From assembly GCA_017508605.1 (NCBI GenBank), contig JAFVYN010000175.1:1-49149 (forward strand): 49,149 nucleotides of DNA, read 5' to 3'. This document shows positions 1-8,780 of this stretch, piece by piece. The DNA is from Clostridia bacterium (GTDB lineage: Bacteria; Bacillota; Clostridia; Oscillospirales; CAG-272). The position numbers and the translations under genes are program-made. Every line of letters begins with the position of its first letter. Position 1 is the stretch's first letter. The notes under the pieces were generated by a model, which was not told the origin of the DNA, did not search any database, and saw only the letters and a list, made by a program, of their open reading frames with translations.

Positions 1-45
1 CTTCACTGCGTAGCAACTTCACTTTTGCGATAGCAAAAACTTCAC
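1..45. repeat. Short CTTCAC-spaced hairpin repeats
   Basis: The hexamer CTTCAC occurs three times (1, 17 and 40). The copies are separated by small self-complementary units: TGCGTAGCA and TTTTGCGATAGCAAAA. The array runs off the left edge, so its full length is unknown. No function can be assigned. Confidence 0.5.
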
Positions 46-54
46 AAAGCAGAA

Positions 55-97
55 AAAGAGATAACATTTCGGCTACGAACCGATTTGTTATCTCTTT
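55..97 (-). terminator. Hairpin downstream of the CotH-like gene
   Basis: A perfect 12-bp stem (55-66 paired with 86-97) encloses a smaller inner stem (69-72 with 80-83). Read on the minus strand it is followed by a short T tract, so it can act as the terminator of the leftward transcript, although it lies about 150 bases past the CotH-like stop codon. Confidence 0.5.
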
Positions 98-130
98 CTT
101 CTGTATAAGGGTTTGGGCTTAGCCCATAAA

Positions 131-150
131 GCATTTGACCGGTCAAATGC
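131..150. repeat. Perfect 20-bp palindrome
   Basis: Positions 131-140 and 141-150 are exact reverse complements with no spacer (centre ACCGGT). It lies in the non-coding stretch downstream of the CotH-like gene. It could be a protein-binding dyad or a decayed mobile-element end. Confidence 0.45.
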
Positions 151-244
151 GATGCTCGCACTGAATAGCGCTTTTCAAATTCTCCGCTAAAAACAGCACC
201 TATTCGGCTTTCGTGTCTTTTGGTATGGCGGTCACAATGCGCGA

Positions 245-1699
245 TCAGTTCCACCAGTCGCCCCACCAGCCGCCGCCCGAGCTTTCATAACCGCCCTGAG
301 CGTACAGCTCTTCGGAATTGAAGAGGGTGTCGATATAGGTGTAGCGTTCGGTGAACCAGGTGCGAAGATGATCTACGTTTTCCTTATAGGATTTGAAGCG
401 AAGGACCGCGCGCGGCTCCTGGTTGATCTTTCTGTTGAAGACCTTCCATAGGGTGAAGTTTTGTGACATATCGTCATTGAAACAGACGAGGAAACGGTCG
501 ATCTCATACAGCATGGCATCGTAAAGGGTGGTCTTGACCTCATTCCAGCGTTTTAAGAGCATATCGCAGAACCAGGTCTGATTCATAAGAAGATAAAACC
601 ACTCGTGCTGCTGCATCATGTCGGTCTTTTCGCCGACGTAAAGGGTCTCTACCGCGCCGTTGTCGAGTCTTTCATCGTTGCCGAGCGCAAGGTCAAAGTC
701 CCAGGGGCAGGTGAAATAAATCTTATCCCCCGCCTTTTTGACCATGAAGAAGGAGGAATAGCCCACGTCGGTATTCTTGACGAGTGCTTGCAGAATGAAG
801 GTGTCGATGAAGGAGTCAAGGTCGATATAGCGGCTGACCTCTGCCCGATTGCCGTTTCTGATGGCTTCGTGCGTATCCTCGAAATAGCGGCGCAGGAATT
901 CGCATTTGTCATCAGCAAGCTCGGAATCAAGATAATCGCTCTTGATATTGTACTTGGTACGGTTGATGCGGAAATACGAAATGCCCTCTGTACCGTCCTG
1001 GTCAGCATAGCTGTCACGCTCGATGAGATAATCGGTGTCGATCTCGTTGGGGTTTTCGGCAATATTGATACGGTAATCGTTGATATTATGCTGTTCGACT
1101 ACCTGATACACTCCGGCATATTCCCCGTTGACGTAAAGCTGAACGAAGGAGGATGAGGAGCAGAACTCAATATGCGAAAGCAAGCGTCCCGCCGTGAAAG
1201 CGAGATGGTTGCGAAGAAAACTCTTGTCGCAGTGATTGGCAAGCAGGACCCAGCTTTTGGCGGGGCCGTAGCCCTGACCGAAGAGATTGACCTTTTCGGT
1301 GAATTTGAGGCGGTAGGATTTCTTTTCGGTGTCAGTATAGGTGTAGTTGCCGCGGCAACGCACCTCAGTCGAGCGGTCGGAGAAGCCGAAGATGCTGTCA
1401 TCCAGCGTACCCGATACCGATACCGTCGCGCCGATATACTCATCGCGCGAGACGATCGGAGCGTTGTCGGTCGTGTTGATATGGATGGTGGGCAGGGCTG
1501 CGTTCTTTTCGGATTCCATGCCGATGGCGGAGGGGTTGCCCACCGTCAGGGGCTTTTCGGTGGTGATCGGCAGAGTCATTTCGGGCGAGGCGGTTGTGCC
1601 GCCGCCGATATCCGTTGTGCCGTCGGGTGTCTCACAAGCCGTGACGAACAGCGCGATCATAAGAGCAAGAAGGGCAAAAAGCAAATACTTTGTTTTCAT
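245..1699 (-). CDS. CotH-like (spore coat kinase family) lipoprotein
   Basis: The product is 484 residues with an N-terminal lipoprotein signal: a hydrophobic run followed by the lipobox VTAC, with C22 the predicted lipidated residue. The body matches the CotH family, including the run SWVLLANHCDKSFLRNHLA and the motif CPWDFDLALGN. Family members are atypical protein kinases, first described as modifiers of Bacillus coat proteins, but many clostridial copies are exported proteins of unknown substrate. The C-terminus is rich in Gly and Trp (GGGWWGDWW). It has its own consensus promoter and is transcribed on the same strand as the two LRR genes upstream of it. The export signal argues for an envelope role rather than a coat role in the mother cell. 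The family call is firm; the substrate is unknown. Confidence 0.85.
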   Translation of the reverse strand: MKTKYLLFALLALMIALFVTACETPDGTTDIGGGTTASPEMTLPITTEKPLTVGNPSAIGMESEKNAALPTIHINTTDNAPIVSRDEYIGATVSVSGTLDDSIFGFSDRSTEVRCRGNYTYTDTEKKSYRLKFTEKVNLFGQGYGPAKSWVLLANHCDKSFLRNHLAFTAGRLLSHIEFCSSSSFVQLYVNGEYAGVYQVVEQHNINDYRINIAENPNEIDTDYLIERDSYADQDGTEGISYFRINRTKYNIKSDYLDSELADDKCEFLRRYFEDTHEAIRNGNRAEVSRYIDLDSFIDTFILQALVKNTDVGYSSFFMVKKAGDKIYFTCPWDFDLALGNDERLDNGAVETLYVGEKTDMMQQHEWFYLLMNQTWFCDMLLKRWNEVKTTLYDAMLYEIDRFLVCFNDDMSQNFTLWKVFNRKINQEPRAVLRFKSYKENVDHLRTWFTERYTYIDTLFNSEELYAQGGYESSGGGWWGDWWN

Positions 1700-1746
1700 G
1701 TGTTAAGTCCTTTTGACATCGTATCGGAAAACACCGACCAAATTCC

Positions 1747-1775
1747 ATTATACTATGGATCATTGGTTTTGTCAA
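1747..1775 (-). promoter_or_regulatory. Sigma-A type promoter of the CotH-like gene
   Basis: On the minus strand TTGACA (1770-1775) and TATAAT (1747-1752) are separated by exactly 17 bases, a perfect consensus. The start codon at 1699 lies about 50 bases downstream. Confidence 0.8.
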
Positions 1776-1815
1776 TTGACGAATTGTAAACAATCAGAGC
1801 CAAGGCGCATGAGAC

Positions 1816-4347
1816 TCAGCGCTTGATCAGGCGCCAATAGGTGTCGGTGCAGTGTGAGAAGCGTTCGTAGTCGGAGACCGATTCTCTTTGGTGAGGCTCG
1901 GTGAAGGTCAGGGCTTTTCCATGACAGAAGAAGCCGATGACCTCGCCGTCCTTGACAAGCGCGTGGCGGGGATACAGCCGTTTGTACGTCACGGTATAGT
2001 CGGGATAGCCGTCCTGCGACCATTCGAAATCGGTACCGCTGTAATCGGTATAGGAACGTGTGCCGTATTCGAGCTTCCAGCCGTTACAGATCGGAATCAT
2101 CGCGTCGACTTCCTCTTTGTTGCACGCAACGTACTCAAAGCTTCCGACACCCTTGACGTCGACGGCGTCGCGCGAGGACGCCTTGCTGAAGCGGTAGCAG
2201 TGCGTAAAGCTGTCGGGATCGTCGGGATACGGGGGCAGACGGATATCGTCAAAGGCAATATCGGAGATCACGATATCGGTATCGGGCAGGTTGACCGCCT
2301 TGAGCGAGGGGCAACCGAAGAAGGCAAGCGCTTCAATCGTTCTGACGCTTGCGGGAACCGTGACGGCTCTGAGATCTACGGCGCGCATAAATGCCTTGGC
2401 GGCGATCGTCTCGACCCCGTCGGGAATGACAAGCTCAGTTATGGGCTTGCCGTTCAGACGGTAGCGGCGGTTCAGATTCTCGGGAAAACGGAGGGTACCC
2501 TGACAGAGCTTGAAAAGATCGTGATCCGAAAGGTCGACGGTCAGCGCGAGATCCTCGGAAAGCGCCTTCTTTCCGAAGTTTTGGCATTCGGCGGTGATTG
2601 TAAGGGAGGTGATCCCTGTATTTGTCAGCGCTTCGTCACCGATCCCGGTGAGAGCCTTTGTCAGCGTGAGCGATTCAAGATCGGAACAGTCATAAAAGAT
2701 ACGCTCGGGCAGATAGTTGCCGAGAAGCGTGGCGCTCTTCAGATGCTTGCAGTAAGCAAACGCGCTCTCACCCCAGCAGTCCGCATCGGGAACGGTGATC
2801 TCGCCAATCGCCGTGTGATAAAACGCTTGCATGCCGATGGTTTTTACAGCGGCGGGAAGCGTGATCTCTTCAAGGCTTGTACAGTCTTTGAAGGCTTCGC
2901 TTTCGATCTCGGTGAGCGTTTCGGGAAGAACTGCCGACCGAAGAGAGCTACAGCCGCTGAACGCCTTATATCCGATACGCTTGCATTGCTTCGGAAGTGT
3001 CAGACTGACAAGGGAGGTACAGCGAGAGAACGCGCCCGTTCCGATCTCTTCGAGGTTCTCGCCAAAGACGGTCTCGCGAAGCGAGGTACAGCCATGGAAT
3101 GCCATATTGCCGATCGACTTGAGGCTTTGGGGAAGCGCTACGGTCTCCAAGGAGGTGAAATGGCAAAATGCCTTCTCGCGGATCGTCTCGACACCCTCGG
3201 GGATCACAAGATCCTTCACATTCTCGCCATGGATCAGATACGTAAGACTGGTATAGTAACTGAGGGGAAGCTCTTTGGGAGTCGTACACCAGGCGTTGAG
3301 GTCGGTGATGTTCAGCTTGAGGGTCACCTTGCCCGATTGATATGTTCCCTTACTGAAAGCATCCGCTCCGATCGATCGGATGCCGTCGGGCAGCGTGACG
3401 GAGGTCAGCCCGTCACAGGAATGAAATGCCTTTTCGCCGACCGTTCTGACACCTTCGGGCAGGATGACGTCGGAAAGCTTTTTACAGCCGCTGAACGCAT
3501 AATCTTCAATGGCGTCAAGTCCCTTCGGAAAACCGACCTCCTCCAGCACGGTGCAACCATTGAACGCGAATTTGCCGATCACCTCGATGCCGTCGGGCAG
3601 ATCGATCTTCCGAAGGCTTGTACAGCCGTAAAACATACTGCTTCCAAGCTCCTTGAGTCCCGCGGGCAATGTGACGGAGGTGAGAGCGCCGCAACTTGCA
3701 AAGGCATTTCCGCCAATGGTCCCGACGGTGTCGGGCACCGTGATCGATCTCAGGTTTATGCAATTACCGAAGGCACCGTCTCCGATGCTGTTCAGGGAGT
3801 CGGGCAGGGTGATGGCGACCAGGGAGCGGCAGTCGAAGAAGGCAGAGGATGCGATCTCAACAAGGCTTTCGGGAAGGGTAACAGATGTGAAGGCGCGGCA
3901 GTGTGAAAAGGCAGAATCCGTGATCCTTGTCACACTCTCGGGAATGACAAGCTCGGTGATCTCCTCGCCATTCAGAAGAAAATGCATTTCTTCCACACGG
4001 GACAGCCCGGGTGCATGCTCACACCACGAGCGAAGCTCGTCAAGGCTCTTCAGTCTGACGGTGACGGTGATATTTTGGGCAAACTGTTCCTCTCGCCCGA
4101 AGGCTCCTTTGCCGATCGTTTGGACACTCGCGGGGATGGAGATCTTTTTCAGGTGAAAATAAATACTGCTGAAGGCTCCCTCACCGACCCTTGTCACGCC
4201 GTCAGGCAGGGTGATCTCACGGACGATGCCGGGACAGTAGAGGTTGTCGGCGATCTCGGTCACGCCGTCGGGAATGACGAGACGGCTGCCGCCGGTATCG
4301 TGAATCGCTTCCAAAACACCGTTTTTGATCGTTACTATCGGATTCAT
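1816..4347 (-). CDS. BspA-like leucine-rich repeat protein (LRR_5), no export signal
   Basis: The product is 843 residues made mostly of LRR_5 (BspA/TpLRR type) repeats of about 23 residues with the pattern I-P-x-x-V-x-x-I-G-x-x-A-F-x-x-C-x-x-L. Blocks of repeats are separated by a recurring insert with W-C and LLNG or LIHG followed by L-V-I-P. The last 140 or so residues are a different module with CNGWK, RSYTDYS, YPRHxLVKDGEVIGFF and HCTDxxWRL. The start at 4347 has a good ribosome binding site (AAAAGGAG). There is no signal peptide, transmembrane segment or sorting motif, whereas most described BspA-type proteins are secreted. It is a paralogue of the next gene upstream (4509-7361) and has its own promoter. 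LRR_5 proteins usually mediate protein or matrix binding; the partner here is unknown. Confidence 0.85.
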   Translation of the reverse strand: MNPIVTIKNGVLEAIHDTGGSRLVIPDGVTEIADNLYCPGIVREITLPDGVTRVGEGAFSSIYFHLKKISIPASVQTIGKGAFGREEQFAQNITVTVRLKSLDELRSWCEHAPGLSRVEEMHFLLNGEEITELVIPESVTRITDSAFSHCRAFTSVTLPESLVEIASSAFFDCRSLVAITLPDSLNSIGDGAFGNCINLRSITVPDTVGTIGGNAFASCGALTSVTLPAGLKELGSSMFYGCTSLRKIDLPDGIEVIGKFAFNGCTVLEEVGFPKGLDAIEDYAFSGCKKLSDVILPEGVRTVGEKAFHSCDGLTSVTLPDGIRSIGADAFSKGTYQSGKVTLKLNITDLNAWCTTPKELPLSYYTSLTYLIHGENVKDLVIPEGVETIREKAFCHFTSLETVALPQSLKSIGNMAFHGCTSLRETVFGENLEEIGTGAFSRCTSLVSLTLPKQCKRIGYKAFSGCSSLRSAVLPETLTEIESEAFKDCTSLEEITLPAAVKTIGMQAFYHTAIGEITVPDADCWGESAFAYCKHLKSATLLGNYLPERIFYDCSDLESLTLTKALTGIGDEALTNTGITSLTITAECQNFGKKALSEDLALTVDLSDHDLFKLCQGTLRFPENLNRRYRLNGKPITELVIPDGVETIAAKAFMRAVDLRAVTVPASVRTIEALAFFGCPSLKAVNLPDTDIVISDIAFDDIRLPPYPDDPDSFTHCYRFSKASSRDAVDVKGVGSFEYVACNKEEVDAMIPICNGWKLEYGTRSYTDYSGTDFEWSQDGYPDYTVTYKRLYPRHALVKDGEVIGFFCHGKALTFTEPHQRESVSDYERFSHCTDTYWRLIKR

Positions 4348-4401
4348 ACAAAGGTTCTCCTTTTCGGTTGTATTCTGCGAAAGGGTATGGCTTTTTATTT
4401 C

Positions 4402-4430
4402 AGTATAGCACGGTTTTGATGAATTTGCAA
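4402..4430 (-). promoter_or_regulatory. Promoter of the first LRR gene
   Basis: On the minus strand TTGCAA (4425-4430) and TATACT (4402-4407) are separated by 17 bases, about 55 bases before the start codon at 4347. Confidence 0.65.
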
Positions 4431-4463
4431 TGTTTTTTTATGCTTTCGGGAATGTTTTTGCCC

Positions 4464-4502
4464 AAAAACAGATGCCCCCGATCGCCTTGCGGCGATCGGG
4501 GG
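4464..4502 (-). terminator. Intrinsic terminator of the second LRR gene
   Basis: A perfect 12-bp GC-rich stem (4475-4486 with 4491-4502, 4-base loop) starts 6 bases after the stop codon of the 4509-7361 gene. It is followed on the minus strand by a T5 run (4464-4468). Confidence 0.85.
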
Positions 4503-4508
4503 GTTATC

Positions 4509-7361
4509 TCAGCGCTTGTGAAGACGCCAGAAGTAATCGGTGCAATGCTCAAATCTTGCGTTGTCGGAAATCTCACGGTGATCATAGGGCTTTGAGAAGA
4601 GCATGGCTTTGTCATCGAGAAAGAAGCCGATGACCTCGCCGTCCTTGACGAGGCAGTGACGGGGATAGAGCTTGCGGTGGGTTCTTTTGTAATCGGGGGG
4701 ACCGTCGTATGACCATTCGAAATCGGTACAGCTGTAATCGGTATAGGAGCGCTCGCCCGAGGTCCACTTCCAACCGTTGCAGACGAGGGTGAGTGCCTTT
4801 GTCTCTTCCTCGGTGCAGGCTGTATCGGTGAAATATCCGACGTCCTTGACCAAAACGGCATTCTCGGAAGGTGTTTCGGTATAGCGGTAGCAATGCGTGA
4901 AGGCTTCGGGATCGTTGGTGTAGGGCGGCAGATGAATATCGTCAAAGGCGGTTTCCGAGATCCTGATATCGGTGTCGGGCAGAATGACCTTCGTGAGCGC
5001 GGGACAGCCGAAGAAGGCGAAGCTTTCGATCGAGGTCACACTCTCGGGGACGGTGAGAGAAACGAGATCAACGGCGCGGCGGAAGGCGTCCTCGGCAATC
5101 ACGGTAACGCCGTCGGGGACCGTAAGCTCTCTCAAGGGCTTACCGTCCACGATGAAGTGCATGGGATGATCGGGCAGAACACGTGAAGCACAGCGTGCCT
5201 TGAGATCGGTGACGGTCATATACAGCTGAAGCGAGGAACACTCGGCAAAGGCATGCTCATCTATGTGAGAGAGTGTGTCATAAAAGGCAACGGTCTTCAG
5301 ATTAAGACAGCCCTTGAAGACCTCTTCTTCGATGCTTGATACCTCGCTGCCGAGAGAGATGCTCTCAAGCGCGGTCAGATCGGAGAAGACGTGTGTCTCA
5401 AGCGTCTTAATACCGTTTCCGAGGGTGACATTCTTCAGCCCCGTACAATTCGAAAAGGCATATCTGTTCAGCGCCGTGACGCTATCGGGCAGCGTGATCT
5501 CCTTAAGGCTTTGGCAGAAGCCGAAGGCAAAGGTTCCGATCGATTTTACGCCTTGGGGAATCGTAACTGCTTTCAGCTTGCCGCATCCGAAAAAGGCGTA
5601 ATCCCCGATCGCTTCCAGGCTTTCGGGAAGGGTAATGGATTCAAGATCCACGTATTCTCTGAATTGATTATTCGAAATCTCGCGCGTTCCCTCGGGCAGG
5701 GTGATATGGGTGATCGGCTTGCCGTTCATGACAAGACGCAGATGGAGGGAAGAATCGCTGACGGAAAGGGTCGGGGAAGCAAGCCAGCTTTCCACACTGT
5801 CGATCTCACAGGTGATAGCAATGGGATCGAATCGGTAAAAGGCTCTGTAGCCAACGGTTTTGACGCTTGCGGGAAGCGTGACCTGTTTGAGTGCTTTACA
5901 GCCGTTGAACGTGTTCTTACGGATCTCGGTGATGCCGTTTTCGATCATAAGGCTGTCGAGCAACAGGCAGTCCCGGAAGGCATCCTCGCCAAGATAGGTA
6001 AGGCTTGATGGCAAGGTAACGGAATTCAGAACGGTGCAGCCCGAAAATGCGGCGTTGCCGATGATCTTGATCCCGTTCGGCAGTGTGATGCGCTCCAATT
6101 GTCTGCAACGCTCGAAGGCGGACGCGCCGATCTTTTGTATGCTTGACGGCAGGGTGAGAGAGCGAAGCGACGTGAAATCCGCAAAAGCGGAGTCGGCGAT
6201 CGCCATCACGCCTTCGGGGATCACAAGATCGGTGACAGGCTTTCCGTTGAGAAGGTATCCTGACTGAAAATAGCCGCCCTTCATGGGGGTTTGGCAGAAC
6301 GCGGCAAGATCGCCGATCTCACGTATGACGGTGACGCTGCCACCGAAGGCATTGTACGCTACCTCAGTCAAGCTGCACGGCAATATCACGGTTTTCAGCG
6401 CCTTGCAGCTGTAGAAGGCATAGGGCTTGATGATCCTGACGCCTTCTTTGATGACAACGGAAGAGAGTGTGTCACAGTTTTCAAAGGCTTTTTCACCAAC
6501 GGTATCAACGCTGCCGGGAATGACGATGGCAGCGAGAGCGTCGCATTCTCGGAAGGCGCCCTCTTCAATCGTTTCGATGCCTTCGGGAAGGATCGCCTCA
6601 CTAAGGCTTCGACAGCCCCCAAAGGCGCTTTCACCGATGTGCTTCAGGTTTTTGCCGAAGGTGACAGACGTCAGCTTGGAGCAGCCTCCAAACGCATTCT
6701 CCTCAATGGCAGTCACGCTGTCGGGCAGGGTGACTGAGGTCAATTCCTCCGCCCAATAGAATGCCTTGGGACCAACCCTTGTGATTCCCTCGGGCAGGGT
6801 CACGGCGCGGAGCTTGGTGAAATAAAAGGCTTCCTCACCGATCTCGCGAAGGGATGCGGGCAAGCGGATCTCGGTCAGGTTGAAGCAGGAGGAAAAGGCA
6901 CCCTCTTCAATCGTCGTGACGGTATCGCTCAAGGAGACGCTTGAAAGATCGTAGCAATCGTCAAACGTACCCTCACGGATCTCGGTCACGCCGCTGCCGA
7001 CCGTAACGGACCTCAGGCTCTTACATGAGCTGAATGCCCAGGCGTCAAGCAACGTGACGGTGTCGGGAATCGTGACCTCGGTGAGACTTTCGCAAAGGCT
7101 GAACGCCGATCTTCCGATGGTCGTGACGCTTTTGGGAATGTCGATCTTTTTCAGCTTGTGGCAAGAGGAAAACGCGCGATCGCCGATCTCCGTTACGCTG
7201 TCGGGGATCGTAACCGAAACCAGGCGGTCATTGGCGGCATATTTGCCGTCAGTAAAGGCTTTTGATGCGATCCTGACAACGCCGTCCGGAATATCAATAT
7301 GCTTGGCAGAGGTGCTTGCGTGGACCAGAACGCCGTTTTCGATGATAAAATCTTTTGACAT
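4509..7361 (-). CDS. BspA-like leucine-rich repeat protein (LRR_5), paralogue
   Basis: The product is 950 residues. The start at 7361 (MSKDFIIENG) is chosen over upstream in-frame ATGs because AAAGGAG sits at the right distance and the paralogue begins with the same kind of sequence (short lead, then ENGVL or KNGVL). Most of the protein is LRR_5 repeats with the same LLNG/L-V-I-P spacer inserts as the neighbour. The C-terminal module of about 140 residues (CNGWK, RSYTDYS, YPRHCLVKDGEVIGFF, HCTDYFWRL) is closely similar to that of the 1816-4347 product. No signal peptide, membrane helix or anchor is visible, so it is predicted to stay in the cytoplasm unless exported by an unusual route. It has its own promoter and terminator, so the pair are separate transcription units that arose by duplication. 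Confidence 0.85.
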   Translation of the reverse strand: MSKDFIIENGVLVHASTSAKHIDIPDGVVRIASKAFTDGKYAANDRLVSVTIPDSVTEIGDRAFSSCHKLKKIDIPKSVTTIGRSAFSLCESLTEVTIPDTVTLLDAWAFSSCKSLRSVTVGSGVTEIREGTFDDCYDLSSVSLSDTVTTIEEGAFSSCFNLTEIRLPASLREIGEEAFYFTKLRAVTLPEGITRVGPKAFYWAEELTSVTLPDSVTAIEENAFGGCSKLTSVTFGKNLKHIGESAFGGCRSLSEAILPEGIETIEEGAFRECDALAAIVIPGSVDTVGEKAFENCDTLSSVVIKEGVRIIKPYAFYSCKALKTVILPCSLTEVAYNAFGGSVTVIREIGDLAAFCQTPMKGGYFQSGYLLNGKPVTDLVIPEGVMAIADSAFADFTSLRSLTLPSSIQKIGASAFERCRQLERITLPNGIKIIGNAAFSGCTVLNSVTLPSSLTYLGEDAFRDCLLLDSLMIENGITEIRKNTFNGCKALKQVTLPASVKTVGYRAFYRFDPIAITCEIDSVESWLASPTLSVSDSSLHLRLVMNGKPITHITLPEGTREISNNQFREYVDLESITLPESLEAIGDYAFFGCGKLKAVTIPQGVKSIGTFAFGFCQSLKEITLPDSVTALNRYAFSNCTGLKNVTLGNGIKTLETHVFSDLTALESISLGSEVSSIEEEVFKGCLNLKTVAFYDTLSHIDEHAFAECSSLQLYMTVTDLKARCASRVLPDHPMHFIVDGKPLRELTVPDGVTVIAEDAFRRAVDLVSLTVPESVTSIESFAFFGCPALTKVILPDTDIRISETAFDDIHLPPYTNDPEAFTHCYRYTETPSENAVLVKDVGYFTDTACTEEETKALTLVCNGWKWTSGERSYTDYSCTDFEWSYDGPPDYKRTHRKLYPRHCLVKDGEVIGFFLDDKAMLFSKPYDHREISDNARFEHCTDYFWRLHKR

Positions 7362-7413
7362 AACAGACTCCTTTGAATGTTTTCGCCGTGTCATGGGAAA
7401 ATACCGTATATTC

Positions 7414-7442
7414 ATTATAACACAAAAAGCGTCCTTTGGCAA
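7414..7442 (-). promoter_or_regulatory. Promoter of the second LRR gene
   Basis: On the minus strand TTGCCA (7437-7442) and TATAAT (7414-7419) are separated by 17 bases, about 50 bases before the chosen start at 7361. This supports that start over the ATG at 7442, which would overlap the -35 element. Confidence 0.7.
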
Positions 7443-7556
7443 GGTGTTTTTATGATTTCATCGTCCGTGAAACGCTTTTTTGCGCAGGGAGACCTTTTCT
7501 CGCGGGTCATCCTTCAGGGATCATCCTTCGCGGATGAGATAGTTTCAAGATAACTC

Positions 7557-7585
7557 TTGACTGAGAAGAAATTTTGTGCTATAAT
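7557..7585 (+). promoter_or_regulatory. Promoter of ruvCAB
   Basis: TTGACT (7557-7562), 17 bases, TATAAT (7580-7585), with the ruvC start 54 bases downstream. No SOS (LexA/DinR) box was recognised around it. Confidence 0.75.
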
Positions 7586-7638
7586 GTACTATCTATTACT
7601 ATGGGTAAGTATGACCGTTTGAAAATGGAGGTGATTTC

Positions 7639-8139
7639 GTGATCATTCTTGGGATCGACCCGGGGCTTGCGATCGTGGGCTATGGGGTGATCGAATATAA
7701 CAAGGGGCGCTTTCGCACCCTGGCGTACGGGGCGATCACGACACCGGCGCATACAGCAGTGGAGGCGAGGCTTTCGCTGATCTACCGTGACATGAAGGCA
7801 CTGATCGACAAGTATCATCCCGATGAGGTGGCGATCGAGGAGCTGTTCTTCAATACCAACTCCACCACGGCGATCGCGGTTGCCGAGGCGAGAGGCGTGA
7901 TCTTGCTCGCCTGCCATCAGAACGGTATCGCTTGTTATGAATACACGCCCCTTCAGGTGAAATCCTCGGTGGTCGGCTACGGTAAGGCTGACAAACAGCA
8001 GGTCATGATGATGGTGAGGACGATCCTGAAGCTTGACAAGGCGCCGAAGCTTGACGATACCGCCGACGCGCTTGCCATTGCCATCTGCCATGCGCACACG
8101 GGCGGCTCGATTCTGAAGAATTTCTACAATCTGCCCTGA
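7639..8139 (+). CDS. ruvC: RuvC, crossover junction endodeoxyribonuclease
   Basis: RuvC resolves Holliday junctions made during recombination and fork repair by cutting two strands of like polarity, working with RuvAB. The 166-residue product has the usual length and the RNase H-like acidic residues: D7 in GIDPG, E67 in VAIEE, and D140/D143 near the C-terminus in KLDDTADALA. The GTG start at 7639 is supported by GGAGGTG five bases upstream. It is the first gene of a ruvC-ruvA-ruvB operon, with 17 bases to ruvA. Confidence 0.97.
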   Translation: MIILGIDPGLAIVGYGVIEYNKGRFRTLAYGAITTPAHTAVEARLSLIYRDMKALIDKYHPDEVAIEELFFNTNSTTAIAVAEARGVILLACHQNGIACYEYTPLQVKSSVVGYGKADKQQVMMMVRTILKLDKAPKLDDTADALAIAICHAHTGGSILKNFYNLP

Positions 8140-8156
8140 GGGGCCAAGGAGGACGC

Positions 8157-8765
8157 ATGTTCCATTATTTCAAAGGTATTCTCGCTCACTGCGTGGGATC
8201 GGTGGCGGTGGTGGATTGCGGCGGCGTGGGGTATAAGCTCACGGTCAGCGGCACGACCTCGTCCAAGATCGCGGGTAAGGTGGGCAGTGAAGTCAAGCTG
8301 TATTCCTATCTCGCCGTCCGTGAGGACGCCATGGAGCTGTACGGCTTTTATAACGAAGAGGAGCTTGACGCCTATAAGCTTCTGACAACGGTATCGGGCA
8401 TCGGTCCGAAGGCGGCGATCGCGATCCTTTCGATCCTGACGCCCACCGCTTTGGCGGCGGCGATCGCATCGGGTGACACCAAGGCGATCTCCCGCGCGCA
8501 GGGTGTCGGCGGCAAAACGGCAGCCCGCGTGGTGCTTGAGCTGAAGGATAAATTTACCTTCTTCGGCGAGGGCGATGCCGACACTTCGCCTTCGGGCGGC
8601 GGTGCCGCGGCGGTGGTTTCGACCTCCGCTTTTGCCGAGGCGAGCGAGGTTCTGACGGTGCTTGGGTTCTCGCGCGCGGAGATCGCGGGCGCTCTCAAGA
8701 AAGCCGATCCCTCCCTTGACAGTGAAGCGCTTGTCAAATACGCCCTGAAGCAACTGACGAAATAA
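8157..8765 (+). CDS. ruvA: RuvA, Holliday junction DNA-binding protein
   Basis: RuvA binds the four-way junction as a tetramer and loads the RuvB motor for branch migration. The 202-residue product shows the N-terminal OB-fold, the two helix-hairpin-helix motifs (VSGIGPKAA around residues 79-87 and QGVGGKTAARVVLEL around 115-130) and a Gly/Ala-rich linker leading to the small C-terminal domain that contacts RuvB. AAGGAGG precedes the start. ruvB follows after 15 bases. Confidence 0.97.
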   Translation: MFHYFKGILAHCVGSVAVVDCGGVGYKLTVSGTTSSKIAGKVGSEVKLYSYLAVREDAMELYGFYNEEELDAYKLLTTVSGIGPKAAIAILSILTPTALAAAIASGDTKAISRAQGVGGKTAARVVLELKDKFTFFGEGDADTSPSGGGAAAVVSTSAFAEASEVLTVLGFSRAEIAGALKKADPSLDSEALVKYALKQLTK

Positions 8766-8780
8766 CGGTAGGTGAACGCT

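Noticed and set aside
605-1156. 183-codon open frame on the plus strand inside the CotH-like gene
   Set aside because: The minus-strand frame encodes a recognisable CotH family protein; the plus-strand frame is a shadow.
1888-3906. 672-codon open frame on the plus strand opposite the first LRR gene
   Set aside because: It is the mirror of a repetitive LRR gene with biased codons; it has no ribosome binding site and its product has no family pattern.
7521-7537. Small hairpin TCATCC-N5-GGATGA upstream of ruvC
   Set aside because: It has a 6-bp stem without a T tract and lies before the promoter; too weak to call a terminator or operator.
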